Of a DNA stretch of 64,000 nucleotides, positions 8,395 to 17,279 are shown piece after piece (positions within the stretch are counted from its first letter, which is position 1; every line of letters starts with the position of its first letter). The stretch is taken from assembly GCF_025562755.1 (NCBI RefSeq), contig NZ_CP103300.1:2546001-2610000 (forward strand), read 5' to 3'. This stretch comes from Endozoicomonas euniceicola (GTDB lineage: Bacteria > Pseudomonadota > Gammaproteobacteria > Pseudomonadales > Endozoicomonadaceae). A program made the translations under genes and the position numbers. Under the pieces are notes generated by a model. That model was not told the origin of the DNA, did no database searches, and saw nothing but the letters and a program-made list of their open reading frames with translations.

Positions 8395-8711
8395 TTACGA
8401 AATTCGCTGACGTATAGAAGAGTTTCACAAGGCTTGGAAAACGGGCGCAGGCGTTAAGCGCCAGCGTATGCAAAGTGCTGATAACCTTGAGCGAATGGCA
8501 GGTGCTCTGGCTAAAATTGGAAAGCAAGAAGCTACCTGAGAAGCCGCCACCGCTGATCTGGTTGTTTCAAACCATTGCCAAGCTGGGTAGCTGGTGCGAT
8601 TCCAAGCATACAGGTCACCCCGGTTGGCTGGCTGTCTGGAAGGGGTGGGCAAAATTACAGCTCAGCGTTGAAGGCTGGCGCATAGCGCGCCAGTTCTGGG
8701 GTGTAAAGATG
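8390..8711 (+). pseudogene. Tn5/IS4-type transposase, C-terminal remnant
   Basis: Decayed C-terminal region of a Tn5-like (IS4 superfamily) transposase. The frame from 8396 reads YEIR-stop-RIEEFHKAWKTGAG, matching the family's Y-x2-R-W-x-I-E-x-F-H-K-A-W-K catalytic-glutamate motif with the tryptophan codon changed to TGA. It continues NLERMAG, then after another stop and a frameshift gives PPLIWLFQTIAKLGSW and GWLAVWKGWAKLQ, the typical tail. It ends where the Tn7-like left end begins. Confidence 0.75.
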
Positions 8712-8720
8712 TGTGAGCAA

Positions 8721-8795
8721 AAAATAAAGTTGTAAAATTTTCCTAAGCTTCGTAGAAGCTGGAACCTAACAGGGGTAAAAATAAAGTTTTAAAAC
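8721..8795. promoter_or_regulatory. Tn7-like left end: TnsB-type binding repeats
   Basis: AATAAAGTTGTAAAAT (8723-8738) at the terminus and AATAAAGTTTTAAAAC (8780-8795) further in. The wide spacing matches the sparse TnsB sites of Tn7 left ends. Known Tn7 sites contain AATAAAGTCTTAAACT. Confidence 0.75.
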
Positions 8796-8912
8796 ACCAG
8801 CCAGAAAACATCAGCCCACAGGTCAGGCCTAATATCGCAATTCTCAGTCAGCGAGAGATAATCCTTTTCCCTGTGACTGCTCCCCACCCTATCGGGTGAG
8901 GCTTCTGATTTC

Positions 8913-10085
8913 TTAGGCAGCAACCGACAGTATGCCGGATTTACGCAAGCCTCCATCAGCAGAAACGGACAGTCCTTCCGCCTTTAATTTCAATATGCCT
9001 TGCTTCTTGATATTGCGAGCTGCATTAATATCCCGGTCATGGATAGCACCACAGCTACACTCCCATGATCGGATTCTCAATGGCATTTTTTCCTGTTTCA
9101 AATCGCAGACTGAGCAAGTTTTAGAGGATGCAAACCACTGGTCTATCTTCACCAGATGTTTACCTTCCTGCTTTGCCTTGTATTCGAGTTTGGTTATCAG
9201 TGAGTGCCAGCCAGCATCAGCAATAGAACGTGCAAGACGCTTGTTCTTGAGCATGTTTTTAACTTTCAGTGTCTCCACAATTACCGCTTGGTTTTCGTCG
9301 ATGAGTTGTTTTGATAGCTTATGCTGAAAATCATTACGGGCAAAGGCTACACGCTCATGCGCCTTTGCCACCAATAAACGGGCTTTGTGCCTACCTTTTG
9401 AGCCTTTCTTGCAGCGAGATAGAGCCTGTTGTTTTCTTTTCAGGTTACGTTGTGCTTTTTTCAGAAAGCGAGGATTGCCAGTCTTATGGCCGGTACTGGT
9501 GATAGCCAGATCAGTAATCCCCATATCAACACCGACAACCTGATTAGCTTCAAGATTATCAATCTGTTTTGGTTGTTCCTGGGTATCATCAGCCAATATG
9601 GAGGCAAAATACTTGCCGGTTAGCGTTCTGCTCAGGGTGATAGACTTCACCTTACCCACTATTTCACGATGCACTTTAGCCTTTATGGGCTTGCACTTGG
9701 GGATTTTTATCCAGTTATCGCCCACAGAGACAGACGTACAATGGTAGCTACTTTGCTTGCCATGCTTTTTCTTGAAGCGAGGAAATCTTGCCTGCAATTT
9801 GGGATTGAAAAAGTTTTGAAAGGCCGTATCCAGATTGATAGTGGCCTGTTGCAGTGCAATAGAGTCAGCGTTTTTCAGCCATGAGTACTTTCGGCTTTTC
9901 TTGGCTTTTGCCAGCAAGGGCTTCAGGTGTTTTTTGGGAGAAAGGCTCTGCCCACGAACCTTGTAATAATGAACCTTAATAGCCAGGGCCTTGTTCCATA
10001 CGAACCGCACAGCATCAAACTGACGGTCCAGAAATTCCGCCTGCTCTGATGTTGGATAGATTCGTACTTTGGTGGCTCTCAGCAT
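8913..10085 (-). CDS. tnpB: TnpB RNA-guided nuclease, copy 1
   Basis: 390 residues, standard TnpB size. It has an N-terminal OrfB helix-turn-helix domain, then a RuvC fold with D187 (GVDMGITDLA), E271 (VIVETLKVKNM) and D352 (HDRDINAARN), plus a zinc ribbon C324-x2-C327 and C343-x-C345. All catalytic residues are present. TnpB proteins use an RNA from the element's right end to cut the donor site and so retain the element. Differences from copy 2 include H254/Y, A347/V and I/R near the C-terminus. Confidence 0.93.
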   Translation of the reverse strand: MLRATKVRIYPTSEQAEFLDRQFDAVRFVWNKALAIKVHYYKVRGQSLSPKKHLKPLLAKAKKSRKYSWLKNADSIALQQATINLDTAFQNFFNPKLQARFPRFKKKHGKQSSYHCTSVSVGDNWIKIPKCKPIKAKVHREIVGKVKSITLSRTLTGKYFASILADDTQEQPKQIDNLEANQVVGVDMGITDLAITSTGHKTGNPRFLKKAQRNLKRKQQALSRCKKGSKGRHKARLLVAKAHERVAFARNDFQHKLSKQLIDENQAVIVETLKVKNMLKNKRLARSIADAGWHSLITKLEYKAKQEGKHLVKIDQWFASSKTCSVCDLKQEKMPLRIRSWECSCGAIHDRDINAARNIKKQGILKLKAEGLSVSADGGLRKSGILSVAA

Positions 10086-10150
10086 GGAATGTTATTTCAG
10101 TGCTCATTAATATAAGCTCTATATTACAGGTATTTGAAAGAGGTTTTCAA

Positions 10151-10579
10151 GTGAGCACACACAATAAAGATTTGCTTAAAGGGTATCTTCGCAAACGACA
10201 TAGCGTTACCAAGCTGGTTGTTCATTTGGTGTTCACGACAAAGTACAGGCGAAAGCTTTTTGATGGCTATATGATCAAGCAGTTACGGGAGTCGTTCGAG
10301 AGTGCATGTGAAAAACTGGAATGCCAGTTACTTGAAATGGATGGCGAAAAAGATCACGTACACCTGTTGGTGGCCTACCCACCAAAACTGGCTATCAGTG
10401 TCATGGTAAATAATCTCAAATCAACATCATCAAGACGGTTGCGAATGCTGAATACCCACCTTACTGCTCAGAGCAAAGCAGGCTTAATGTGGTCAAGGTC
10501 TTACTTTGCTTGCAGTGCTGGCGGTGCAACTATCGAGACTCTGAAGGACTACGTTAATAGCCAGAGTACACCAGATTGA
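10151..10579 (+). CDS. tnpA: IS200-type Y1 transposase TnpA, copy 1
   Basis: 142 residues from a GTG at 10151 (AGAGG upstream). This is an HUH single-strand transposase that excises and inserts the element through its end hairpins. HVH (DHVHLLVAYPP) is the metal-binding pair and the tyrosine in LKDYVNSQ is the likely nucleophile. Length is normal for IS200/IS605 TnpA. It is transcribed away from tnpB. A longer frame starting at 10049 overlaps the tnpB start and is unlikely. Confidence 0.9.
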   Translation: MSTHNKDLLKGYLRKRHSVTKLVVHLVFTTKYRRKLFDGYMIKQLRESFESACEKLECQLLEMDGEKDHVHLLVAYPPKLAISVMVNNLKSTSSRRLRMLNTHLTAQSKAGLMWSRSYFACSAGGATIETLKDYVNSQSTPD

Positions 10580-10675
10580 TGGCGGAAGGCTCTGCGCCTT
10601 CCCGTCTTATATCCCCGCCCGCATTGGGCGAGGGTTTACGACGATTTTGCTAAAAAAGTGATTCCCCAAAAATAA

Positions 10676-10704
10676 AAAAAGGGCGCGATTTTGGCACCCT
10701 TTAC
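10676..10704. terminator. Possible intrinsic terminator inside Tn7-like remnant
   Basis: AAAAAAAGGG and CCCTTTACT enclose a GC-containing loop just beyond the IS200/IS605 element. The pairing is short. The surrounding 10658-11080 contains the dispersed repeat copy B but no gene; the TAGGAGCCTGTCGGACT string near 10995 looks like an insertion sequence end and may be what truncated tnsA. Confidence 0.35.
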
Positions 10705-10798
10705 TACGCCGAGAGATTAGTTCGACGTAGGATATTTGGCAACTATCTCTAGCTGCCTGTGTAGCTACAATGAGAAGTCTAGGGCTATGTAGCAAAAA

Positions 10799-10844
10799 GA
10801 TCAACAGAAGCTTCGAAAACCAGCCATATATCTTGAATGCCTCT
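10799..10844. repeat. Dispersed repeat, copy B
   Basis: Matches 8349-8394 in 45 of 46 bases. It is preceded by GTAGCAAAAAGATCAA, the same string that flanks the MITE half at 3258-3273 (complement), so it shows the target as it was before the MITE inserted. Confidence 0.6.
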
Positions 10845-11080
10845 GCCAAACTACTTCAGACAGTAACTGTTATCGACTTTAAGCAGAATCAATAAAAAAT
10901 TTTGCTATATAAAATAAATTTATATAGCTTTTTATACGCACCCTAACGAAAGAAAACCGCTACCACATCAACCTTTTGTAAGCATCTACTGCTAGGAGCC
11001 TGTCGGACTGGCACCCACAGGCTTCACGTCGAGATTTTTTGACCTCACTGGCCTCAGGGGCTCTTATCTGCCTTCAAAGG

Positions 11081-11437
11081 TCAGTCATTTGTTGTCAGCA
11101 CTGCGTCATAACCAGTATCCCGCTCCCACGTGTAGTTGATACCTGCATCCTTGGTAATTTGGAAAGTGGCCAGGTGGTTAAGAGGAAACTGTTCTTGAAT
11201 ATCAACGACAATGTTCGACCATTCGAGGAGGTAAAAATATTGTTTTTCGAGCTTTGAGAGGAAATGGTGGGGACTGAGGCCAGTTTTCCAGCCTGGCGCT
11301 CGTGTGGTAAGACCGATGGAATTAATTTCGTGTGCCCGAATCCAGGGAAGGTAACTTTTTCCTGAACCCTGTCCACGACCTTGGGACTGTAACGCCTCAA
11401 TCTCTTCCTGATTGAAGCAATATTTCCGCTTCACCAT
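11081..11437 (-). pseudogene. tnsA: TnsA-like endonuclease, N-terminal fragment
   Basis: The first 118 residues of a Tn7-like TnsA, the endonuclease that cuts the 5' ends of the transposon. The start at 11437 (GGAG upstream) gives MVKRKYCFNQEEIEAL then GRGQGSGKSYLPWIRAHE, matching Tn7 TnsA's GRGQGHGKDYIPW region, followed by LSKLEKQYFYLLEW (the glutamate region of the active site) and VVDIQEQFPL. It stops after VLTTND, where TnsA has the catalytic aspartate strand; the lysine and the whole TnsC-binding C-terminus are missing. Position next to the right end and orientation are as in Tn7. Confidence 0.85.
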
Positions 11438-11489
11438 ATCAGAGGCTCCGGTGTATGGCCTGAGATAAACCATACACCTGCCTCTTTTC

Positions 11490-11556
11490 GTTTTAAAACT
11501 ATTTTTTATGTTTTAAAACTTTATTTTGAGTTTTAGAACTTTATTTTTTGCTCACA
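11490..11556. promoter_or_regulatory. Tn7-like right end: packed TnsB-type sites
   Basis: GTTTTAAAACT or GTTTTAGAACT occurs at 11490, 11510 and 11530, spaced exactly 20 bp, followed by the terminus GCTCACA ending at 11556. Dense overlapping sites are the hallmark of Tn7 right ends, which face glmS. These AT-rich repeats could also drive or repress the tnsA promoter. Confidence 0.85.
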
Positions 11557-11582
11557 AAGATGTGATAAAGAGATAGCTGAAA
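11557..11582. other. attTn7 insertion point downstream of glmS
   Basis: Twenty-six bases between the transposon terminus and the glmS stop. Tn7-like elements insert about 25 bp past glmS while TnsD reads the conserved glmS 3' codons, which are intact here (LAKSVTVE). Confidence 0.8.
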
Positions 11583-13415
11583 TTATTCCACCGTAACACT
11601 CTTAGCCAGGTTACGAGGCTGGTCAACATCTGTACCCTTGATGATGGCCACGAAGTAAGACAACAGCTGCAAAGGAATGGTATACAAAATCGGCGCAACG
11701 ATCTCCGGCACCTGGTCCACAGGCAGAACCTTCATGCCTTCGGCTTCATTCACCCTGGAGTCACGGTCTGCAAATACATACAGCTGACCGCCACGGGCGC
11801 GAACCTCTTCCATATTGGATTTCAGTTTTTCCAGCAGGTCGTTGTTTGGCGCTACCACGATGACCGGCATATCGTCGTCTATCAGAGCCAGCGGGCCGTG
11901 CTTGAGTTCACCGGCGGCGTAGGCTTCAGCATGAATGTAGGAAATTTCCTTTAGCTTCAGCGCACCTTCCATGGCAATCGGGTACTGGGTGCCACGCCCC
12001 AGGAACAGACTGTGATGTTTGTGCGCAAAGTCTTCCGCCATCGCCTCAATATCGTCACTCAGTGTCAGAGTATCTTTGATGTGATGTGGCAATTCCCGCA
12101 GCGCCTTAACAATCTCGGCTTCTTGCGCTTCCGTCATACCGGTGTGGCGACCCACCGCAGTCACCAGCATCAGCAAGGCGGTCAACTGAGTGGTAAATGC
12201 TTTGGTCGACGCTACGCCAATCTCTGCCCCTGCACGGGTCATCAGTGCCATATCCGATTCACGCACCATAGACGACCCCGGTACGTTACAGATGCTCAGG
12301 GACGCCATGTAACCCTGTTCTTTAGCCAGCTGCAAGGCAGCCAGGGTGTCAGCGGTTTCGCCAGACTGGGAAATGGTGACGAACAGGCAGTTGTCCGGCA
12401 CAAAGAACTTTCTGTAACGGAACTCGGAAGCAATTTCTACACGACACGGGATGCCTGCCAGCTCCTCGAACCAGTAACGGGCGACCATAGCACCGTGATA
12501 ACTGGTGCCACAGGCAACAATTTGTACGGCTTTGGTTTTGCTGAGAATATCCAGACCTTCTTTACCCAGGTTGTCCAGATTAAGCTTCTGTTCACCCAGA
12601 CGACCTTCCAGTGTATTGGCAATGGCATCTGGCTGTTCGTGAATCTCTTTCAGCATGTAGTGGCGGTACTGGCCTTTATCACCGGCATCGTGCTCAATGT
12701 CACTTTCTTTGGCGGCACGTTGAACCGCGTTCCCCTTGTCATCAAAAACAGAAATGCTGGTGCGGGTGATTTCAGCGACATCGCCTTCTTCCAGAAACAT
12801 AAAGCGACGGGTGACCGGGAATAACGCCAGCTGGTCAGAAGCGATAAAGTTTTCACCCAGACCCAGGCCAATCACCAGTGGGCTGCCAGAACGGGCAACG
12901 ATCAGGCGCTCAGTATCGGCACGATCCATCACCACCATGCCGTAAGCACCTTCCAGCTTCTCTACCGCTTTCTGAACGGCTTCCAGCAAGGTAGAGGAAG
13001 ATTTCTGCTTAAGGTTGACCAGGTGGGCAATCACTTCGGTATCAGTGTCTGAAGTGAAGACATAACCTTCACCCTTCAGGAAGGTTCGCAACGCTTCATG
13101 GTTTTCAATAATGCCGTTATGAACCACAGCAATATCTTCACCGGAGACATGAGGGTGAGCGTTGCGCTCATTCGGCTCACCGTGGGTTGCCCAGCGAGTA
13201 TGGGCAATACCTGTACCGCCAGGAGCGGGCGTTTCAGCGATAGCGTCAGCCAGTTCCGCCACCTTACCGGTACGACGGACACGTTGTAGTTCACCCTGAG
13301 CGTCAACAATAGCAACGCCTGCGGAGTCATAGCCCCGGTACTCCAGACGACGAAGTCCTTCTAAAAGGATAGGGGCCACATCCCTTTGCGCTACAGCGCC
13401 AACAATTCCGCACAT
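11583..13415 (-). CDS. glmS: Glutamine-fructose-6-phosphate aminotransferase
   Basis: 610 residues. Makes glucosamine-6-phosphate from fructose-6-phosphate and glutamine, the first step to UDP-GlcNAc for peptidoglycan and LPS. The N-terminal glutaminase has the C2 nucleophile (MCGIVGAVAQRD) and YRGYDSAG; the two SIS domains carry CGTSYHGA, SQSGETADT and KAFTTQ; the C-terminus is PRNLAKSVTVE. Full length. It lies 26 bp downstream of glmU on the same strand, probably one operon. Its 3' end is the target of the Tn7-like element. Confidence 0.98.
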   Translation of the reverse strand: MCGIVGAVAQRDVAPILLEGLRRLEYRGYDSAGVAIVDAQGELQRVRRTGKVAELADAIAETPAPGGTGIAHTRWATHGEPNERNAHPHVSGEDIAVVHNGIIENHEALRTFLKGEGYVFTSDTDTEVIAHLVNLKQKSSSTLLEAVQKAVEKLEGAYGMVVMDRADTERLIVARSGSPLVIGLGLGENFIASDQLALFPVTRRFMFLEEGDVAEITRTSISVFDDKGNAVQRAAKESDIEHDAGDKGQYRHYMLKEIHEQPDAIANTLEGRLGEQKLNLDNLGKEGLDILSKTKAVQIVACGTSYHGAMVARYWFEELAGIPCRVEIASEFRYRKFFVPDNCLFVTISQSGETADTLAALQLAKEQGYMASLSICNVPGSSMVRESDMALMTRAGAEIGVASTKAFTTQLTALLMLVTAVGRHTGMTEAQEAEIVKALRELPHHIKDTLTLSDDIEAMAEDFAHKHHSLFLGRGTQYPIAMEGALKLKEISYIHAEAYAAGELKHGPLALIDDDMPVIVVAPNNDLLEKLKSNMEEVRARGGQLYVFADRDSRVNEAEGMKVLPVDQVPEIVAPILYTIPLQLLSYFVAIIKGTDVDQPRNLAKSVTVE

Positions 13416-13441
13416 AAATTTTTACCTTGAATATCTGTCGT

Positions 13442-14818
13442 TTATACTTTTTTTACCGGACGTTCCCAGCCATCAACATTTCGCTGCCGGGCTCGTCCCA
13501 CAGCCAGCTGATTATCCTCAACCGTTTTTGTGATCACGGACCCGGCACCGGTGGTTGCACCCTTGCCAACAGCGACCGGTGCGACCAGGGAACTGTTTGT
13601 ACCGATAAAAGCATCGTCACCGATAACGGTCTGATGCTTGTTTGCACCATCGTAATTACAGGTCACTACACCAGCACCGACGTTTACACCGGAACCAATT
13701 TCAGCATCACCCACATAGCTGAGGTGGTTCACTTTGCTGCCTGCGCCAACGTTGGCTTTTTTAATTTCTACAAAGTTGCCCACTCTGGCTTTTTCCGCCA
13801 GATTGGCACCCGGACGCAGTCGTGCAAAAGGACCTACTTCACAGCCTGCGGCAACCACCGCATTTTCAAGAATAGAGTGAGCCTTGATAACCGCACCTTC
13901 ACCCACTTTGGAGTTACGAATAATGCAGCCGGGCTCGATAGTGACGTTGTCTGCCAGTTCCACGTCGCCTTCCAGCACCACGTTAATATCAAGGAAAATA
14001 TCGTGTCCGGTTTTGATGTTGCCACGAATATCCAGGCGGGCAGGGTCAACAATAGTGACACCGGATGTCATCAGGCTGATGGCCTGCTCTTTTTGCAGAG
14101 CCCGTTCCAGTTCAGTCAGCTGAACGCGGCTGTTTACCCCTTCAACTTCCGTTGCTTTCTGAGGCTGAACATGGACAACCGGAGTATCTTCCTCAACCGC
14201 TTTGGCAACCACATCGGTCAGGTAATATTCCTTCTGGGCATTGTTGTTATCCAGCCCCATTACCCAGTCACCCAGCTTTTTGCCGGGAATGGCCATGATG
14301 CCGGTGTTGACTTCGTTGATGGCCAGCTGCTCTGGCGTTGAATCCTTATCTTCAACAATGGCCTGCACACTGCCAAAGCCATCCCGAACAATACGACCAT
14401 AGCCTGATGGGTTAGGCAGGTTAATGGTCAGCAGTCCCAGACGCTCACCGTTGCTGGCGGCAAGCAGCGATTCAAGGGTGGAAGCATTAATGAGGGGAAC
14501 ATCACCATAAAGCACCAGAACCACATCAGCGTCTTTGCACCCCGGAACGGTCTGCTGCACCGCATGCCCCGTCCCCAGCTGTTCGGTCTGTTCAACCCAG
14601 TTCAGGTCATAATGCCCCAGAGCCTCTTTTACCTTTTCAGCCCCGTGACCAATGACCACATGAATCTCGCCTTTGCCAATCCTTTTTTGAGTTTTTTGTG
14701 CGCTCAGAATAACGTGTTCAAGCATCGGCTTGCCTGCTATCGGGTGCAACACTTTTGGCAGGCTGGATTTCATGCGGCTGCCCTGTCCGGCAGCAAGAAT
14801 GACAATATCGGCTCTCAT
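13442..14818 (-). CDS. glmU: Bifunctional GlmU uridyltransferase/acetyltransferase
   Basis: 458 residues. Acetylates glucosamine-1-phosphate and couples it to UTP to give UDP-GlcNAc in the cytoplasm. The N-terminal nucleotidyltransferase shows LAAGQGSRMKSSLPKVLHP; the C-terminal half is a left-handed beta-helix of hexapeptide repeats (for example VGNFVEIKKANVGAGSKVNH and YVGDAEIGSGVNVGAG) and ends near WERPVKKV. Normal length. First gene of a glmU-glmS pair. Confidence 0.98.
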   Translation of the reverse strand: MRADIVILAAGQGSRMKSSLPKVLHPIAGKPMLEHVILSAQKTQKRIGKGEIHVVIGHGAEKVKEALGHYDLNWVEQTEQLGTGHAVQQTVPGCKDADVVLVLYGDVPLINASTLESLLAASNGERLGLLTINLPNPSGYGRIVRDGFGSVQAIVEDKDSTPEQLAINEVNTGIMAIPGKKLGDWVMGLDNNNAQKEYYLTDVVAKAVEEDTPVVHVQPQKATEVEGVNSRVQLTELERALQKEQAISLMTSGVTIVDPARLDIRGNIKTGHDIFLDINVVLEGDVELADNVTIEPGCIIRNSKVGEGAVIKAHSILENAVVAAGCEVGPFARLRPGANLAEKARVGNFVEIKKANVGAGSKVNHLSYVGDAEIGSGVNVGAGVVTCNYDGANKHQTVIGDDAFIGTNSSLVAPVAVGKGATTGAGSVITKTVEDNQLAVGRARQRNVDGWERPVKKV

Positions 14819-15127
14819 GGGTGGTACCTTGCAATGCGTTTTTGCACTCCGCTGCTTCTATATGTCGCCTGTATCACTAAAAACAGTAGCCTGACGAAAC
14901 CATAGGGCTTCATCACAACTATTTACCTGAAAACCAGTTACCCGGCAAAACTGAGGGAAAGCAAATGATCTGTCAGAAACAGTTTGTTAAAAGCAGCGTG
15001 AGTCGTAATTCGGTATTATCAGAAATATTTGTCATTTTATTTTGTGACACTTCCTGACCGTAACTTTTTTAGCTTATCCTATAGCAACTTAAATACAACC
15101 GTGTTTGTCATTAAAAAATTGACAATT

Positions 15128-15868
15128 ATGAAACTTGAAATACTGGAACAACTGGGGCTGAGCGCCCGTGAAGTCAGCATTTACCTGGCTCTGTTAAAAA
15201 TGGGTATGGCCTCTATACGGGATATTGCTGACGAAGCGGGTATTAACCGTGGCACGACCTATGAAACGCTAAAGGGTCTGACAGGCAGGGGCATTGTCAG
15301 CTATTTCCCCAAAGGAAAGCGACGGATTTTCTGCGCGGAGCCGCCGGAAAGGCTGCTGGAACTGGCAGAGGAAAAGCGACAATCTCTTGAGCAGGGCATT
15401 GAAGAGATGAAACATTCCCTGATTCCACAGCTGAACCACCTTAAGCCTGATTTTAATCCGGGCAATGTTCGCTTTTACGAAGGTGACGCTGGTATTGAGT
15501 TGGTGCTGAAGGACATTCTTAATACAGTCGAACAGCAGGAAGGCAAACAGTATTCGGTGTTTTCGTCCAAACCCATTCGTCAGCATCTGTACCGGCCATT
15601 CCCAAACTACACCCAGCAGCGCATTCGCAAACAAATCAATGTGCGGGTGATCGCCATCGGAGAGGGTGGGGAAGATGCCAGACTGTCTGAACGCAAGTGG
15701 ATTGACGCCAAAGGAAAGATAGATGCCAGCTATATTGCCATCTACCCGCCAAAAGTCGCCATGATTTCACTGGCCTCCCGGAACTATCCTGTTGCCGTAG
15801 TGATTGACTCCTGCGAAATCGCCAGCACCCAGCAAATCATCTTTGATACGCTGTGGAATACTCTGTAA
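15128..15868 (+). CDS. TrmB-like helix-turn-helix regulator
   Basis: 246 residues from the ATG at 15128, where homology begins (MKLEILEQLGLSAREVSIYLALLK); a longer frame to 15029 adds a segment unlike the family. The N-terminal winged helix includes ASIRDIADEAGINRGTTYETLKGL, typical of TrmB domains. A short coiled segment (ERLLELAEEKRQSLEQGIEEM) and a C-terminal ligand or phospholipase-D-like domain follow. TrmB relatives sense sugars in archaea; the bacterial targets are mostly unknown. It is divergent from glmU and might regulate amino-sugar metabolism, but no operator is identified. Confidence 0.8.
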   Translation: MKLEILEQLGLSAREVSIYLALLKMGMASIRDIADEAGINRGTTYETLKGLTGRGIVSYFPKGKRRIFCAEPPERLLELAEEKRQSLEQGIEEMKHSLIPQLNHLKPDFNPGNVRFYEGDAGIELVLKDILNTVEQQEGKQYSVFSSKPIRQHLYRPFPNYTQQRIRKQINVRVIAIGEGGEDARLSERKWIDAKGKIDASYIAIYPPKVAMISLASRNYPVAVVIDSCEIASTQQIIFDTLWNTL

Positions 15869-15886
15869 ACCTGTCTACTATTCGAT

Positions 15887-17197
15887 TTATAATGAATGGC
15901 CTTTGGTAATATCAGAAAAAGGCCTGAAATTTGAGTAGGCCCTGGACTGTATTTTTTTTATACTGCGCTTATCTAATATCCTGCGAAACCTGCCGATTAA
16001 GTCACGACCAAATCGCTTTTTTCGCTCCCACCTATTCACTAAATTACGAGCATCGGTAACTTTCTTTTCGTGAATAAGATGCCAGACAAGGGCATCAGCA
16101 AGATTAAGATTACCAGGCCAGATACTCAGCAAACCTTTCATATATTTTTCAGCAGCCCATGTCATCTCAGATTGCTCAAAAATATAAACTGTCCACCACC
16201 AGAAGTGCTCAAGATTAGTGATATATTGATGTTTTTCTTGCAACTTCCTAAGCTCATCATCAATCATTTGCTCAATCTGTTCTGGGAAATACGCACTCGC
16301 ATCAATCACGTTCTTTATAAATGTTATATGTCGTCTGAATGTCAACTGCTGCCGTGCATCGTCTCCGCTACTATCAACCAGGTTTCGCAAAAATTCTAAA
16401 ATTTCCGGTAGCAATAACTTGAGTGACAAATGCCGCAGCATGGTATTGATGTAATTGACAAACTCACCAAGCGTCTGAGGCCCTTCGCTGATGGTTATTT
16501 GATGGCTTGGGCGAGCTTCATTCCTGATTACAACGTTCTCTGCGTAATACTCTTCGTCATAACGGAACTTCACTCTACGTTTTTTGTCTGCCGGACTCTG
16601 AATAGCAGAATTTATTCCGGAAAACAGGTCATGATTACTGCTTTCTGAGCCGGATTGCTTCTGCTTTTGAGCAAGCTGCCTGAAAATCTCTGAATCAATG
16701 ACGACATTTGAATACTCCATCAGTTGCCGTATAAAATCCCTGGCATTTGAATCGCTAACCAGAACATTGGTTTTCAGCTTTTTTATGTGCGGATTACCAA
16801 GTTCATCAATCTCCACAATAATGAAAACAAGAACGCCCTCTTCATTAACACTGAGCCACAGCTCTGGTTTAGAAAATAACTCGACTGCTGAACAATGACT
16901 CAAATCGGAATACTGCCGGCAAGAAGGAACCGTACTTAAATCTAACCTTCGCTCCTGAAACGGAGCTAAAACATCATTCCCGTTATAGACCGGAGGCTCA
17001 CTGCTCTGTGGGTAGATTCTATTTTTATCAGATAGCCACGGCAACAGGGTATTGATGGCAGGCATTAAAGCCATGGCGTAAATCGCCGGGCTTTTGACTT
17101 CAGCAACCTCTGTGGAAGAGGTTGAAGATCTGGCAAATCCCGAAGCAACAAGACAGGCCACTGAAATATGGCACGCTAATGATTTTTTGTTAAACAT
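15887..17197 (-). CDS. Exported hypothetical protein with helical repeat C-terminus
   Basis: About 436 residues from the ATG at 17197, chosen because a signal peptide follows (FNKKSLACHISVACLVASGFA); the frame also extends to a GTG at 17275. The middle is polar with a low-complexity segment. The C-terminal 180 residues are helical with WWWTVYIFEQSEMTWAAEKYMKGL and ALVWHLIHEKKVTDARNLVNRWERKK, which looks like TPR- or Sel1-like repeats. No family is recognised. It is probably periplasmic or secreted and stands alone between the TrmB gene and an IS remnant. Confidence 0.6.
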   Translation of the reverse strand: MFNKKSLACHISVACLVASGFARSSTSSTEVAEVKSPAIYAMALMPAINTLLPWLSDKNRIYPQSSEPPVYNGNDVLAPFQERRLDLSTVPSCRQYSDLSHCSAVELFSKPELWLSVNEEGVLVFIIVEIDELGNPHIKKLKTNVLVSDSNARDFIRQLMEYSNVVIDSEIFRQLAQKQKQSGSESSNHDLFSGINSAIQSPADKKRRVKFRYDEEYYAENVVIRNEARPSHQITISEGPQTLGEFVNYINTMLRHLSLKLLLPEILEFLRNLVDSSGDDARQQLTFRRHITFIKNVIDASAYFPEQIEQMIDDELRKLQEKHQYITNLEHFWWWTVYIFEQSEMTWAAEKYMKGLLSIWPGNLNLADALVWHLIHEKKVTDARNLVNRWERKKRFGRDLIGRFRRILDKRSIKKIQSRAYSNFRPFSDITKGHSL

Positions 17198-17279
17198 CGC
17201 ATTTTTGCTGAAAGTTATAATCACAGGCGGTGAAATGGCTCCCCCACAGCTAAAGCAGGGTGCTTCTGACTTCACAGGC

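Larger units (their letters stand above)
8873..10657. mobile_element. IS200/IS605-family element, copy 1
   Basis: A 1785-bp element with divergent tnpA and tnpB, repeated at 40778-42562 with only scattered substitutions. Comparison of the copies fixes the borders: the tnpB-side end starts GTGACTGCTCCC with a CACCC-TATC-GGGTG hairpin; the tnpA-side end is TTTGCTAAAAAA with hairpins from GGAAGGC/GCCTTCC and CGCCC/GGGCG. There is no target duplication, as expected for single-strand HUH transposition. In this copy it sits inside the Tn7-like remnant. Confidence 0.9.
8712..11556 (-). mobile_element. Deleted Tn7-like transposon at attTn7
   Basis: A 2845-bp remnant with both Tn7-type ends. Each end opens with TGTGAGCAAAAAATAAAG (left at 8712, right read inward from 11556), very close in layout to Tn7's TGTGGGCGGACAATAAAG. 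The right end sits 26 bases after the glmS stop codon, the exact place where TnsD directs Tn7-like elements. AAGATG flanks both ends (8706-8711 and 11557-11562), giving the expected 5-bp target duplication plus one base. Only a tnsA fragment survives of the transposition genes; tnsB, tnsC and tnsD are gone. The interior now holds an IS200/IS605 element. Confidence 0.85.

Noticed and set aside
8475..8735. Free-standing 86-residue protein
   Set aside because: It is the frameshifted end of a Tn5-type transposase and runs into the Tn7-like end.
11583..14818. Long plus-strand frames opposite glmS and glmU
   Set aside because: They are antisense shadows of strongly conserved genes, have no recognisable protein features and lack binding sites.
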